The position numbers and the translations under genes were made by a program. Under the pieces are notes generated by a model. The model did no database searches and was not told the DNA's origin. It was given only the letters and a program-made list of their open reading frames with translations. DNA of 64,000 nucleotides, taken from Cacajao melanocephalus. Lineage: Eukaryota > Chordata > Mammalia > Primates > Pitheciidae. The stretch lies in NCBI GenBank assembly GCA_963573385.1, contig CAUYLG010065930.1, forward strand, positions 62,001 through 126,000, read 5' to 3'. This document shows positions 14,197 to 26,621 of the stretch, in pieces; within the stretch, counting starts at the first letter, position 1; every line of letters starts with the position of its first letter.

Positions 14197-15452
14197 GTGA
14201 GTTCTATAAAGGCAATAGTCAAGGATGTTTGATGCAACTAGAGACACTAAATAAACTAGGAAGAAAAGGCTTTACTAAATGGTTACAGGTAAAGAATAAC
14301 AATTTTGCTGTGTTAAAAAATCTACTGATCTCAACTGCTCTCTCTAGGTTTACTTTTCTTTTGTCCAAGAGCAGAATTTTAAGTATGGTATATAACAAAA
14401 AAATTATCAACACTAGAGGAAAGTTAAAAAAATAATTTTCCTTCCATATTAAGGAACTGTGGAAGAAACAAATGACTGTAAAGTGATTTGTATAGTTATG
14501 TATCATTTTCTGTAGCATACCTATTCAAGGACTTCATTAACTTTAGGTTACTCGAGATAGGGATTTTGGAGCCTTTAAGTAAGGCAGAGTATTGTCAAGA
14601 TGTTGAAGTCTAACATAAAAAAGGAATAGAAGATAACGTTTATTTTGAATTGAAAAACATGATGTGAGCTATTAATCTTCTGTTAAAGTGATCATTTTAT
14701 TAACAGTTAAGGTAAATACAATTTTGAACATTTATTCAGGAACCAAAGTTGAGCTATAACGTTTCACACATATTTTATAGTAAGAACTTCCAGGCTAAGT
14801 ACAATGTTCAAACCATTTCTGAAAAGATATCTATTACCACTGTCTACTTTCAATAGCAAAGGGACACAGAGCATGTTGTCATATAACACACAAGTCCTGA
14901 TGCAAAAGTGATTTCTAGATTTCTGAATCAAACAATAATTAGGCAGTGCCATAGGCAGAAAAAAATTATTGTTTTAATGAACAGAGTCAAAATATCGAAT
15001 ACTGTTTGAGGAAGTTATTTCTATTTTTTAAAAATTTTTCTAAGAGTCCTTCCAATATACATACTAAGAAGGTAAAGTGTTTGTTGACATTTTGCACATA
15101 CCCTGTTGCCTGCATTGGTACATAATTTAAAGTGACCATATTGTGCTTGCTTGCTTGCTTTAAGGGGATTAAATAGCATCTTTAAAAATATTTTCAAATT
15201 AAAATTATGTTCATTTTTATCTAGCATACAGTAGACACTTCTGCAATTAACAGAAGGCTTTACCAACAAAACTTGTGCCCAATTTCTCTGTGTTGATTTG
15301 ACAAATTAAAGATTTTATGTGAGGGAACAAGTTGTTACATGAAAACAACAGATAATATGCCATTTTTAGCCTGAAATGGTACAATTTGATAAAGTTTATT
15401 TAGGGAAAATTGAGTTTGAAACATTTAAAAAATCATGATTTTCTTAATTCTA
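14197..15452 (+). other. CFAP47: Last intron, first part
   Basis: The donor GTGAGT at 14197 opens the last intron, which runs to 20606. No repeat is recognised here beyond a short (TGCT)n run near 15147-15162. The small frames are unsupported. Confidence 0.6.
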
Positions 15453-15632
15453 CTTTTATTGAGAATTCCAAATATGTGCAGAAATAGAGAGCATAATTCA
15501 TCTCCATGCACTAATTATCCAGTATGAACATTTATCAACTTATGGCCAATTCTGCTTCACCTATATGCCCACTCCCTTCCCCACTTCTCTATAAAGGGTT
15601 ACATTGTGCTAAGCATATCCAACACTGTAAAT
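15453..15632 (-). repeat. Old LINE 3'-end fragment
   Basis: 'cttttattgagaattccaa', 'atgtgcagaaatagagag' and 'acttatggccaattctg' resemble the reverse complement of an ancient L1 (L1ME type) 3' end. The younger plus-strand L1 interrupts or abuts it at about 15635. Confidence 0.6.
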
Positions 15633-15881
15633 TCTACCAAACTAAGCTTCATAAGTGGAGGAGCTTCATAAGCTTCGTAAGTTTTGCCCTTTATGGGCAA
15701 ACAATTGCTGAGAGATTTTGTCACCACCAGGCCTGCCTTACAAGAGCTTCTGAAGGAAACACTAGACATGGAAAGGAGCAACCAGTACCAGCCACTGCAA
15801 AAATGTACCAAGTGGTAAAGACCATTGACACAATGAAGAAACTACATCAACTAACAGGCAAAACAACCAGCTAGTATCAAA

Positions 15882-18800
15882 ATGCCAGGATCAAATTCAT
15901 GCATAACAATATTAACCTTAAATGTAAATGGGCTAAATGCCCAATCGAAAGACACAGACTGGCAAATTGGATAAAAAGTCAAGACCCATCAGTGTGCTGT
16001 ATTCAGGAGACCCATCTCACATGCAAAGACACACATAGACTCAAAATAAAGGGATGGAAGAAGATTTACCAAGCAAATGGAGGGCAAAAAAAAGCAGGGG
16101 TGGCAATCCTAGTCTCTGATAAAATGGACTTTAAAACAGGAAAGATCAAAAGAAACAAAGAAGAGTATTACATAATGGTAAAAGGATCAATGCAACAAGA
16201 AGAGCTAACTATCCTAAATATGTATGTACCCAATACAGGAGCACCCAAATACATAAAGCAAGTTCTTAATGACCTGCAAAGAGACCTACACTCCCTCACA
16301 ATAATAGTGGGAGACTTTAACACTTTACGGTCAATATTAGACAGATCAATGAGACAGAAAATTAACAAGGATATCCAGGACTTGAATACAGATCTGGAAC
16401 AAGTGGACCTAATAGACATCTACAGAACTCTCCACCCCAAATCCACAGAATATACATTCTCCTCAGCACCACATTGCACTTACTCTAAAATTGACCACAT
16501 AATTGGAAGTAAATCACTCCCCAGCATATGCAAAAGGACAGAAAGCATAACAACCAGTTTCTCAGACCACAGAGCAATCAAATTATAATTCAGGATTAAG
16601 AAACTCACTCAAAACTGTACAACTACATGAAAACTGAACAACCTGCTCCTGAATGACTACTGGATAAATAATGAAATGAAAGCAGAAATAAAGATATTCT
16701 TCAAAACCAATGACAACGAAGACACAACATACAAGAACCTCTGGGACGCATTTAAAGCAGTGTCTAGAGGGAAATTTATAGCACTAAATGCTCAAATGAG
16801 AAGTGAGGAAATACCTAAAATAATTAACAGCCTATCATCACAATTAAAAGAGCTAGAGGAGCAAGATCAAACAAATTCAAAAGCTAGCAGAAAACAGGAA
16901 AGAACTAAGATCAGAGCAGAACTGAAGGAGATAGAGACACAAAAAAGCCTTCAAAAATCAATAAATCCAGGAGCTGGCTTTTTAAAAAGATCAACAAAAT
17001 AGACAGACTGCCAGCCAGACTAATAAAAAAGAAAAGAGAGAAGCATCAAATAGATGCAAAAACAAAAAAAAACAAAACAAAAAAACCCGCAAACAAACAA
17101 AAAAATGATAAAGGGGATATCACCACCAATTCCACAGAAATACAAATTACCATCAGAGATTACTACAAACAACTCTATGCACATAAACCTAGAAGAAATG
17201 GATAAATTCCTGGACACTCACACCCTCCCAAGACTAAACCAGGAAGAAGTTGAATCCCTGAATAGACCAATAACAAGGTCTGAAGTTGAGGCAGCAATTA
17301 ATAGCCTACCAACCAAAAAAAGTCCAGGTCCAGATGGTTTCACAGCCTAATTCTACCAGTCATGCAAAGAGGAGCTGGTACCATTCATTCTGAAACTATT
17401 CCAAACAAGACAAAAAGAAGGAATCCTCCCTAACTCATTGTTTGAGACCAACATCATCCTGATACCAAAACCAGGCAGAGACACAACTAAAAAACAAAAT
17501 TTCAAGCCAATATCCATGAAGAACATCGAAGCAAATATTTTCAATAAAATACTGGCAATCTGAATGCAAAAGCACCTCAAAAAGCTATCTATCACGATCA
17601 AGTAGTCTTCATCCGAAGGATGCAAGGCTGGTTCAACATACGCAAATCTATAAATGTAATCCATCACAGAAACAGAACCAAAGACAAAAACCGCTTGATT
17701 ATCTCAATAGATGCAGAGAAGGCCTTTGACAAAATTCAACAGCCCTTTATGCTAAAAACTCTAAATAAACTAGATATTGATGGAATGTATCTCAAAATAA
17801 TAAAAGCTATTTATGACAAACTCACAGCCAATGTCATACTGAATGGGCAAAAACTGGAAGCATTCCCTTTGAAAACTGTCACTAGACAAGGTTGCCCTCT
17901 CTCACCACTCCTATTCAACATAGTATTGGAATTTTTAGCCAGAGCAATCAGGCAAGAAAAAGAAATAAAGGGTATTCAATTAGGAAAACAGGAAATCAAA
18001 TTGTCTCTATTTGTAGATGACATGATTGTATATTTAGAAGAACCCATCATCTCAGCCCAAAATCTCCCTAAGATGATAAGCAACTTCAGCAAAGTCTCAG
18101 GATACAAAATCAATGTACAAAAATCACAAGCATTCCTATACACCAATAACAGACAAACAGAGAGACAAATCATTAGCAAACTCCCATTCACATTTGCTAC
18201 AGAGAGAACAAAATACCTAGAAATACAGCTAACAAAGGACATGAAGGACCTCTTCAAGGAGAACTACAAACCACTGCTCAACAAAATAAGAGAGGACACA
18301 AACAGATGGAAAAACATTCGTGGTTAGGAAGAATCAATGTCATGAAAATGGCCATACTGCCCAAAGTAATTTATAGATTCCATGCTATCCCCATCAAGCT
18401 ACCATTGACCTTCTTTACAGAACTGGAAAACAACAACAACAACAACAACAACACCTTAAACTTCATATGGAACCAAAAAAGAGCCTGCATAGCCAAGACA
18501 ATCCTAAGCAAAAAGAACAAAGCTGGAGGCATCACGCTACCTGATTTCAGACTGTATACTATAAGGCTACAGTAAGCAAAACAGCATGATACTGGTACCA
18601 AAACAGAGACATAGACCATTGGAACAGAACAGAGGCCTCAGAATTAATGACAAACACCTACAAACGTCTGATCTTTGACAAACCTGACAAAAGCAAGTAA
18701 AGGGGAAAGGATTCCCTGTTTAATAAATGGTGTTGGGAAAACTGGCTAGCCATGTGCAGAAAGCTGAAACTGGACCCCTTCCTTGCACCTTATACAAAAA

Positions 18801-19735
18801 TTAACTCCAGATGGATTAAAGATTTAAATATAAGACCTAACACTATAAAAACCCTAGAAGAAAACCTAGGCAATGCTATTCAGGACATAGGCATAGGCAA
18901 GGACTTCGTGACTAAAATACCAAAAGCAATGGCTGCAAAAGCCAAAATAGAAAAATGTGACCTAACTAAAAAGCTTATGAACAGCAAAAGAAACAATCAT
19001 TAGTGTGAACTGGCAACCAACAGAATGGGAAAAAATTTTTGCAAGCTACCCATCTGACAAAGGTCTAATATCCAGAATCTACAAAAAACTAAAACAAATA
19101 TATAAGAGAAAAACAAGCCCATCAAAAGTGGGTGAAGCATATGAACAGACACTTTTCAAAAGAAGACATTTACGCAGGCAACAAATGTGAAAAAATACTC
19201 ATCATCACTGGTTATTAGAGAAATGCAAATCAAAACCACATTGAGATACCATCTCACACCAGTTACAATGGCGGTCATTAAAAAATCTGGAGACAACAGA
19301 TGCTGGAGAGGATATGGAAAAATGGGAACACTTTTACACTGTTAGTGGGAGTGTAAATTAGTTCCACCATTGTGGAATACAGTGTGGTGATTCCTCAAGG
19401 ATCTAGAAATGGAAATACTATTTGACCTAGAAATCCCATTACTGGGTATATACCCAAAGAATTATAAATCATTCTGTTATAAAGACACATGCACACGTAT
19501 GTTTATTGTGGCACTGATTACAATAGCAAAAACTTTGAACCAACCCAAATACCCATCAATGATACACTGAAAAAAGAATATGTGGCATGTATACAGCATG
19601 AAATACTATACAGCCATAAAAAGGATGAGTTCATGTCCTTTGCAGGGACATGGATGAATCTGGAAACCATCATTCTCAGCAAACTGACATGAGAACAGAG
19701 AACTAAATACCACATATTCTCACTCATAAGTGGGT
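15882..19735 (+). pseudogene. Broken L1 ORF2 (endonuclease/reverse transcriptase)
   Basis: Remnant of the L1 ORF2 protein, which would carry an AP-like endonuclease, a reverse transcriptase and a C-terminal Cys-rich segment. The start codon is at 15882, but a one-base loss near 15940 shifts the frame. The endonuclease region reads open at 15899-16588 (IQETH, GDFN and SDHRAIKL motifs visible) and stops at 16586. Further breaks: a stop near 17000, a nonsense codon at 17348 just after GPDGFTA, a stop at about 17561, then frame changes near 17600, 18320 and 18575. The reverse-transcriptase piece (17620-18327) has FVDD at 18010-18021 where the active family has FADD. An AAC run of about eight codons (18429-18453) inserts poly-Asn. 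The end resembles the family C-terminus (SHKKDEFMSFAGTWM). It is clearly dead. Confidence 0.93.
18429..18453 (+). repeat. (AAC)n microsatellite inside L1 ORF2
   Basis: About eight AAC units within the dead ORF2, giving eight Asn codons in the local frame. The family has only a short A-rich stretch here, so this is a post-insertion expansion. Confidence 0.9.
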
Positions 19736-19964
19736 GTTGAACAATGAGAACACATGGACACAGAGAGGGGAACATCACACACTGGGGTCTGTTGGGGGTT
19801 GGGGGGCTAGGGGAGAGATAGCAGGGGGTGGGGAGATTGGGGAGGGACAACGTTAGGAGAAATCCCTCATGTAGGTAATCGGGGGATGGAGGCACCAAAC
19901 TACCATGGCATGTGTATACCTATGTAACAATCCTGCAAGATCTGCACATGTACCCCAGAACTTA

Positions 19965-20606
<642 letters not shown>

Positions 20607-20819
20607 ACAGAAGAAATGTACCGGATGTATAAGATCAACGGATTACCTCCAACTACCATGCCACCGATCAATGCAAAACCCAAAATTGATGCTACTAACA
20701 AGGCATTTGACAACATGCAAGTTCAGCTGCATAACTTTATCCGTGAAAATACTAAACTCATAAGAAAAAGTATGTCTTCCTCCACCAAGGGTGCTTCTAC
20801 AATGAGGAAGTATAAATAA
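20607..20819 (+). CDS. CFAP47: CFAP47 terminal coding exon and stop
   Basis: Last coding exon. It starts in phase 0 (matching the phase-0 end at 14196) and encodes 70 residues beginning TEEMYRMYKINGLPPTTMPP, then a TAA stop at 20817-20819. The tail is Ser/Lys/Thr-rich and basic (IRKSMSSSTKGASTMRKYK), unlike the beta-strand pattern of the two exons before it. It is probably a flexible C-terminus with a short helix (NKAFDNMQVQLHNFIRENTKLI). A codon frame extends upstream into the intron, but the polypyrimidine tract marks the true start. The preceding two exons and these phases make one consistent C-terminal segment of about 180 residues. I assign it to CFAP47. A related large ciliary Ig-repeat protein is the alternative. 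Confidence 0.8.
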   Translation, partial: TEEMYRMYKINGLPPTTMPPINAKPKIDATNKAFDNMQVQLHNFIRENTKLIRKSMSSSTKGASTMRKYK

Positions 20820-21145
20820 AATTTTTTTCCAAAATATTTCTTTGTCTCATGTAGAATTTTGATGACTATTATTTCGTCTTTTGGAATATTTCTGAGGAAT
20901 AATGGTTTAATATAATAGGCCTTCTATATTTCATTGTCCTTTAAAATGCAATCTATTCTCTGAATATAACATACTTCATTTCTGAGTTATGAGTGTTTCT
21001 TGAAAGTGGACTTTGGTTGCAAATATTGTAATTGGTTCACTTTTAACATGCAGGTGTATATTTGTGGTAAAATGAAATATAATTTAAATGACAACAGTAT
21101 TTCTAATAACAGTATTGCTAATAAAGCTAAATTTCTCATGTAGAT
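20820..21145 (+). other. CFAP47: Probable CFAP47 3' UTR
   Basis: Short AT-rich stretch between the stop codon and the AATAAA at 21120. An AATAAA also overlaps the stop codon (20815-20820), so a very short 3' UTR is possible. The extent is inferred, with no transcript evidence here. Confidence 0.55.
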
Positions 21146-21153
21146 ATTGCTTG
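21111..21153 (+). repeat. 43-bp direct repeat, copy 1 (poly(A) region)
   Basis: 43 bases that align without gaps to 21673-21715 with seven mismatches by my count. The two copies flank a minus-strand L1 fragment, as a long target-site duplication would. Confidence 0.8.
21120..21125 (+). promoter_or_regulatory. Candidate polyadenylation signal AATAAA
   Basis: Canonical hexamer about 300 nt after the stop codon. A TTG/GT-rich stretch ('ttgcttgttggtcttt') lies about 22 nt downstream, a plausible downstream element. The whole block is duplicated at 21673-21715, where the hexamer reads ATTAAA. Confidence 0.6.
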
Positions 21154-21159
21154 TTGGTC

Positions 21160-21668
21160 TTTATGTTTTAATTGACAATTAAAAATTGTATATATTTATG
21201 GTATACAACATATTTTGAAATAGACATACATTGTAGCATGGTTAGCCTGAGCTAACTAATACACGTATTACCTTACATACTTAATTTTTGTTCTAAGAAC
21301 ACTTAAGATATACTTTCTTAGCCACTTTCAGGTGTATAATACATTGTTATTAACTATTGCCATCATGTTGTACAGCAGATCTCTTGAACTTATTCTTCCC
21401 ATCTAACTGAAATTTTGTATATTTTGACCAACATCTCCCAATCATCCTGACTCACCCCACCCAGCCCCTGGTAATCAGCATTCTACTCTTGTATGAGTTC
21501 ACTATTTTTAGATTTCAAATATAAATGAGATCATGCAGTATTTGTTTTTCTGTGCGTGGCTTGTTTTACTTAATGTCATATCTTCCAGGTTCATCCATGT
21601 TGTCACAAATGACAAGATTTCCTTCTTTTTCAAGGCTGAAAGGTATCTCATTGTGTATATATTTCAAA
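21160..21668 (-). repeat. L1MA/L1MB-type 3' end
   Basis: Reverse complement of an L1 3' UTR. It has 'tttaattgacaattaaaa', 'atttatggtatacaaca', 'agaacacttaagatata', 'ttatgagt'-type and 'gttcatccatgttgtcaca' segments. It is bounded by the 43-bp direct repeats. Confidence 0.85.
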
Positions 21669-21672
21669 TACT

Positions 21673-21715
21673 AGTGTTGCTATTAAAGCTCAATTTCCCA
21701 TGTATGTGTTGCTTG
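21673..21715 (+). repeat. 43-bp direct repeat, copy 2
   Basis: Second copy of the sequence at 21111-21153, with ATTAAA at 21682-21687 in place of AATAAA. It keeps the downstream GT-rich motif ('gttgcttgtgattctt'). Confidence 0.8.
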
Positions 21716-22059
21716 TGATTCTTCAAAATGATGATTAAATTAGCACTCAAGGCAGAAAGATTGACCATTTCTTATATCTGCTTTTAAAAATATATGCTTA
21801 TGTCTTATATCTTCTATTTGGAATATTATGTGCTATTTAGAAAGTAATTAAAAATTCCATGTATATATGTGTATGTAGTTCATCTGATTCTATTTTGCAG
21901 CATTTAAATTATATAAATACATATCAAAATGATCCAGGAGGAAGTTCATTTTGATGTGTGCCTGATCCTGTTCAATAATGTATTAATCAAAGTAAAAGGG
22001 AGTATGTTGTTTGGTATTTGTCATTAAACGTAAGCCAGTATGGACCAGCTTTAAGATAT
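21716..22059. other. Intergenic, nothing recognised
   Basis: AT-rich sequence downstream of the host gene with no recognisable feature. Confidence 0.5.
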
Positions 22060-22145
22060 TTTGAGATCTGGCTCTGCCACAAAACATTCATGTATTCTTA
22101 AGCAGGTTGCTTACCCTATTTTCTTGTTTCCAAAATGAAGCGACC
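22060..22145 (+). repeat. MIR fragment
   Basis: 'gatctggctctgccac', 'aagcaggttgcttaccct' and 'tcttgtttccaaaatgaag' follow the MIR core and its neighbouring segment. Short and diverged. Confidence 0.6.
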
Positions 22146-22151
22146 GTACTA

Positions 22152-22472
22152 GGACAGAGGTTGGCATACTATGGCCCATGGGATGACTGTAGACTGTCAC
22201 CTATTTTTATATAGCTAGGAACAATTTTTACATTGTTAAATGGTTGAAAAAATAAATAGAAGAATACTGTGTGATACAAGAACATAATATAACATTCAAA
22301 TTTCACTGCCTATAAATAAGGATTTACTAGAATACAGCACAATCACTTCCTTATATATTGTCTGTAATTGCTGTGCACTACAACAGCAAAGTTGAGTAGA
22401 CAGAAACCACATGGCTGCAAAGCTTGAACTATTTATTCCCTGTCACTTTACAGAAAATGTTTGGAAACATAT
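22152..22472 (+). mobile_element. hAT-type DNA transposon remnant
   Basis: 'gaggttggcatactatggc' at the left and 'ctttacagaaaatgtttgg' at the right match the ends of a common non-autonomous hAT-Charlie family. The interior has 'ttgctgtgcactacaacagc', 'gttgagtagacagaaacca' and 'tggctgcaaagc'. I am not certain of the family name. The two ends are inverted (GGTTGGCA against TGTTTGGA). Confidence 0.75.
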
Positions 22473-23439
22473 CTTTGGGATTAAGTTGTATTGTCTGTAG
22501 CAATTGAGAAAGAGAGGAGTGGAAGTCCATGTTCACTGGATTTGCCGTCTCTGGAAAGGACAAGAACTAAAACTCTGTGAATTTTCAAAACCCTTTCTCA
22601 GTCTCTGCTACGCTAAGGATAGTTGTTTGAGTATCCTGGGGATGGATATCCTTTGATATTTCTGCTATACTCCATTGCAGGTGGTGTTGGTGGATAGGGG
22701 GGTCAGTCTCTGAACATATTTTCCACATAGCCTTCCTAAAACCTCTCAAGTCCCTTAAGAAAGTGAAATCACCTTTGCCATGAACATACTTAGAGATTGA
22801 ATTGCTTTTATATTTTGTTGTCTATAGTAATGGATAATATTTAAATAATCTTAAAATTGCTTTCCTAACTGAAATGTTCAAATTATTGAAAGTGCCCAGA
22901 ATGGATGTATATTTGGATTGGACTTAGTCAGAGAAGGAAGTAAAGATGAGATACTGAGAGATATGCTATTAAAAATGTCATCTTGTGAATATTTGAAAAA
23001 TATTTAAAATGGTGGTGCTAAATTATCATGTTTAATTTTATCCTGGATATTACCCTCTTACAAAGAAGTGTATTTAATTTGAAATTTAGGTGCAAATTAC
23101 TATTTGTCCAGAGGAAAGTAGAGTGAGGGCAACTCAGGTAGATAAAATTGAATAGTGAACAAAATCTAAGACCTATGAGAGAATAAACTTTGCTCAAATA
23201 TGTTTTGGAGTCACAAGGAATCAAGAAGGCCCTCTGCACATTTCCCCATGGTGGCCACAATTTCCACATAGACCAAAGGCTTTCTGCTGCAAACACCTGT
23301 GACTGTCTGCCTCTGGACTTTCTCTGGCCATAGCAGCCTGCTTGACCTGATAGGGCAGAGTCCAGCTGGAAATGCCAGGATTTCATGCCCCTGGGAGCAG
23401 ACTTTGATCAATAATTAATCAATAACAGACAAATGAAGA
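22473..23439. other. Intergenic, nothing recognised
   Basis: No repeat or gene identified. A 122-residue minus frame (23018-23386) starts in sequence without promoter or splice context and resembles nothing I know. Confidence 0.45.
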
Positions 23440-23645
23440 TTAGTAATATTTCTGCATCCTTGCCCCTTTGGTGGAACTGCTCTGAGGTATTTTCTTTGTT
23501 CTCTCTGTGTCCCTAGCAGGATTGAACTTCTGTTGCCTGCTGTGGTAACCTCAATAGCACATCCTAGATTAGCTTTCTTCCTTTCCTGTGTCTCCTGAAG
23601 TCACATTTCAAATAAACTACCTGCACTAAAACGTTTTCTCAAGGT
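23440..23645 (+). repeat. Possible ERVL LTR 3' fragment
   Basis: 'ctgtgtctcctgaagtcac' then 'caaataaactacctgcac' resembles the poly(A)-signal end of ERVL LTRs (LTR16/LTR33 type). The left edge is not resolved. Confidence 0.45.
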
Positions 23646-25064
23646 CTGATATGAAAGACACCAACCTGACATTCCTGAACCTTGACATTCAAAAACAATA
23701 TAGACAACCCTCCTTCCTACAAAATCAATGGGCAGAATGGGCTTTGGATCTATGATTTTAGTTGATTTGTAGTAGCCCTCACACTCCATTACATTATGTT
23801 CCCATATCCACAAGGAGTCTAAATTGAACTGTAAGACTTAGCAGTAACTGAATCAACAGAAAAACAGAAAACAGTTAAAACTTGATAAATATGAGCCACT
23901 ATAACCTCGTAAAGTAGGAAACTTATAAACAAAATAAAAAATTGGGAGAGTTATAAATGTTGATGGTAAAAGGGACCATAATTATCACTTAAAACTATTT
24001 TAAGGTGTTTGAAACATCGTCTACTTGTACTTTTTCCAAATTTCCCAAAGAAAACCTAAAGTATGGCCATGGGGGAGGGGAAAAAAAAGAAAACCTAAAG
24101 TACTCAGCATCATTCTATTTCTTTTTCAGATGCACTCGGTACAGATGCTCAATACATTTGTTATTATTGATTATTATATTTTTCCAGTGGAAAACATTGT
24201 TAAAATTAAGGACTTATCTAACATTTCCCAAATTTAATGTCATATAACTTCTGTTTATTCAATGCTACAAGTTTGATTGCTGCAGTATCAGATCAAATAA
24301 GACAACCAGGAAATTCTAGGCATCATTAAATGACTTAAGGTTTCCACAGGGCTTTTGGGACACCTTAGTGACTTATTTTCAGTGACTTCCTACATAGCAT
24401 GACAGGAAAAATGATACTTAGAATATTTGAATTGCAAGTATCTTTGAACATCATCATGGTCTAAACATTTAATTTGTCACAGAAATTTGCAAATTTTACT
24501 TGTTTCTTATATTTAGCAGAAAACTTCTACCAAAGAAAATTGTACACAAACCCAGTAACTCACAGAGTTCATTGTAGAGACACACACAAGAGCCTCTCCT
24601 TTAATCTAACTTGATTCTTGAGATACATGATGGAATCATGCCCTCCACAAATAGTTTTAAAGTCACAGACATAATAAGCGGTCCACAAAATTTTCATTTA
24701 TCTCTTCTAATTACTTTTTTGCCAAATCCTATTGATTGATCCTGTATAAGGTTTTGTTTAACCATCCTCCATTTCTAGGCTGACTGCACCTGCCTTGTTC
24801 AGAAAAAGCATGTCTTGATTTCTGTAGCCTGTGACTCCCCAATACATTAATGGGTAGTTACTGGTTGTTGTTGTTATTTTTATTATATCTGTCATATTCA
24901 CAAGCTTGTCATTGGTTGCTTATTGCTTACAGAGTAGATCGTCTTCTCCACCTAGAAGTTGAAAGCATTCAGCGATTTACTCCCCATCAATTTACTGTCT
25001 TATCTCCACAATGTTTCTCCCTCCTCTGTCTCAAAACTAAAAACAGAACTTAGGTTTCACTGAA
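23646..25064. other. Intergenic, with a 17-bp direct repeat
   Basis: No gene recognised. A perfect 17-mer 'aaagaaaacctaaagta' occurs at 24047-24063 and 24086-24102, separated by a G- then A-rich spacer. The two overlapping frames at 24005-24247 read through it and are unsupported. Confidence 0.6.
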
Positions 25065-25405
25065 ACTGTTGCCCCATGCATTTGCTTGTGTAGTTTTGTT
25101 TCTCTAAAGTGCACTATTTTCTTATGCCTGACTAGCAAAATACCTTTCATCTTTCAAAACTCTACTCAAATTATTTTTCCAACAGACAGTTTTTAGATCT
25201 CTAATGCCTTTCGTCTAAGTTATTTTTTTCTTATTTCTTTCTCTCTCTGCTTTTTGCTCTTTTAGTTCTTAGCACACTATGCCTCATTATCACTGGAGGA
25301 TAAATATTTCTCACACTTGATTTCTGAGCTCTGAGAAGAGAGGTATTTTGTCTTAATCATTTTTGTATCCATGACATTACCTAGTGCTGTTTCTTTTAAA
25401 CAGCT
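25065..25405 (+). repeat. LINE-2 3'-end fragment
   Basis: 'catctttcaaaactctact', 'caaattatttttccaacag', 'ttcttagcacactatgcct' and 'gtatttt.tcttaatcattt' followed by 'tgtatccatgacattacct' follow the order of the L2 3' end. Ancient and diverged. Confidence 0.65.
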
Positions 25406-26216
25406 TTCTTAATGTATATTTTGTTGAGGTTAATTTAGCGTATTCATCAAAAATTCTAAATTAGTAGCAGGGCAAGTCCTGGAACCTGTCTCCCTATTAC
25501 TAGTTCAATGTTCTTTCTACCTATCACACTTCTGAAAAACAGTAAAAGCAGCTTCTAGAGAATTACCACAGATTTAAATATGTTTATCAAAATCAGGATT
25601 CATAAACAGCTAAAGTAGGCTTGAGAAAATGTCCTACTTATTTTGTTTCTTTGACTTCCCCAGTTAAGCTACAATCTCAGGATGAAATGAGCTCATAGTT
25701 CTGCCTCAGTAGTTATAACAATTCTCTCATCATTGCCTCTTCCATTCAGCCTCCAAGCACTTTCACACTCACATGTACATGGAGTTCAAATAGCCAATCT
25801 TGTCCGTATTCTTTGATACTTTCGTTGTTGTCAGGCACCTTCCTTTCTGAACTCTGAATAGCCTCTTCTGATCCATGATATTCCACTTGGCTTTTGACTT
25901 TTAGTTCTCTTGATATTGTCTTCCAGTTTTCATTGCTCTTTAATATCATACTGTGGGTTACTCCCAGCACCTGCATGTTCCTTCAGGAGGAGAGATGACA
26001 CATTAAGAAGAGGGAGGCATCCTAACTTTGTGTCATACACAAAAATTATATAATTATTAGAGACCTAGTTAAGAATTATTGATGAATCAAACCATTTATT
26101 AAGCCAACAAATATCAATCATAATATATTTACCTCTCCATCATAAAATTATTTTTGGATTGCTTAGGAACATCTTTGATAGTCAGGGAAACTACCTAATA
26201 AAAGGATGAACAGGAA
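25406..26216. other. Intergenic, nothing recognised
   Basis: No supported feature. The minus frame at 25746-25976 has no recognisable family. Confidence 0.5.
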
Positions 26217-26621
26217 TGATACAGTTTGAATATTTGTTCTAATCCAAATCTCATGTTCAACTGTAATCCTCATTGTTGGAGGTGGGGCCTGGTGGAAGGT
26301 GTTTGGGTCATGGGGGCAGATCCCTCATGGCTTAGTGTTGTCTTCATAATAATGAGTGATCTCTCATGACATCTAGCTGTTTCAAAGTGTGTGGCACCTT
26401 GCCACTTTTGCATGCTCCTGCTTTTGCCATGTGACATGCCTGCTCCCCCTTTGCCTTCTGTTATGATTGTTAGCTTCCTGAGGCCTTCCTAGAAGCTGAG
26501 CACATGCCAACACCATGCTTCCTGTAAAGCCTGCAGAACAATGAACCAGATAAACCATTTTCTTTGTAAATTACTCAATCTCAGGTATTTCTTTATAGCA
26601 ATACAAGAATGGCTTAATACA
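26217..26621 (+). mobile_element. MaLR LTR (MST/THE1 type)
   Basis: Begins 'tgatacagtttgaatattt' and has 'ggaggtggggcctggtgga', 'gggtcatgggggcagatcc', 'cttttgccatgtgacatg' and 'aaattactcaatctcaggt', ending 'cttaataca'. Internal sequence follows at once, so this is a 5' LTR. Confidence 0.88.

Noticed and set aside
15524..15874. 116-residue plus-strand frame upstream of L1 ORF2
   Set aside because: It mixes old LINE sequence with an out-of-frame reading of the L1 ORF1 end. No protein resemblance in that frame.
20815..20820. AATAAA overlapping the stop codon as the main poly(A) signal
   Set aside because: Possible, but it would leave almost no 3' UTR. The hexamer at 21120 has a better GT-rich downstream context. 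Kept only as an alternative.
23018..23386. 122-residue minus-strand frame
   Set aside because: No family resemblance, no promoter or splice context, and an AT-rich C-terminal half.
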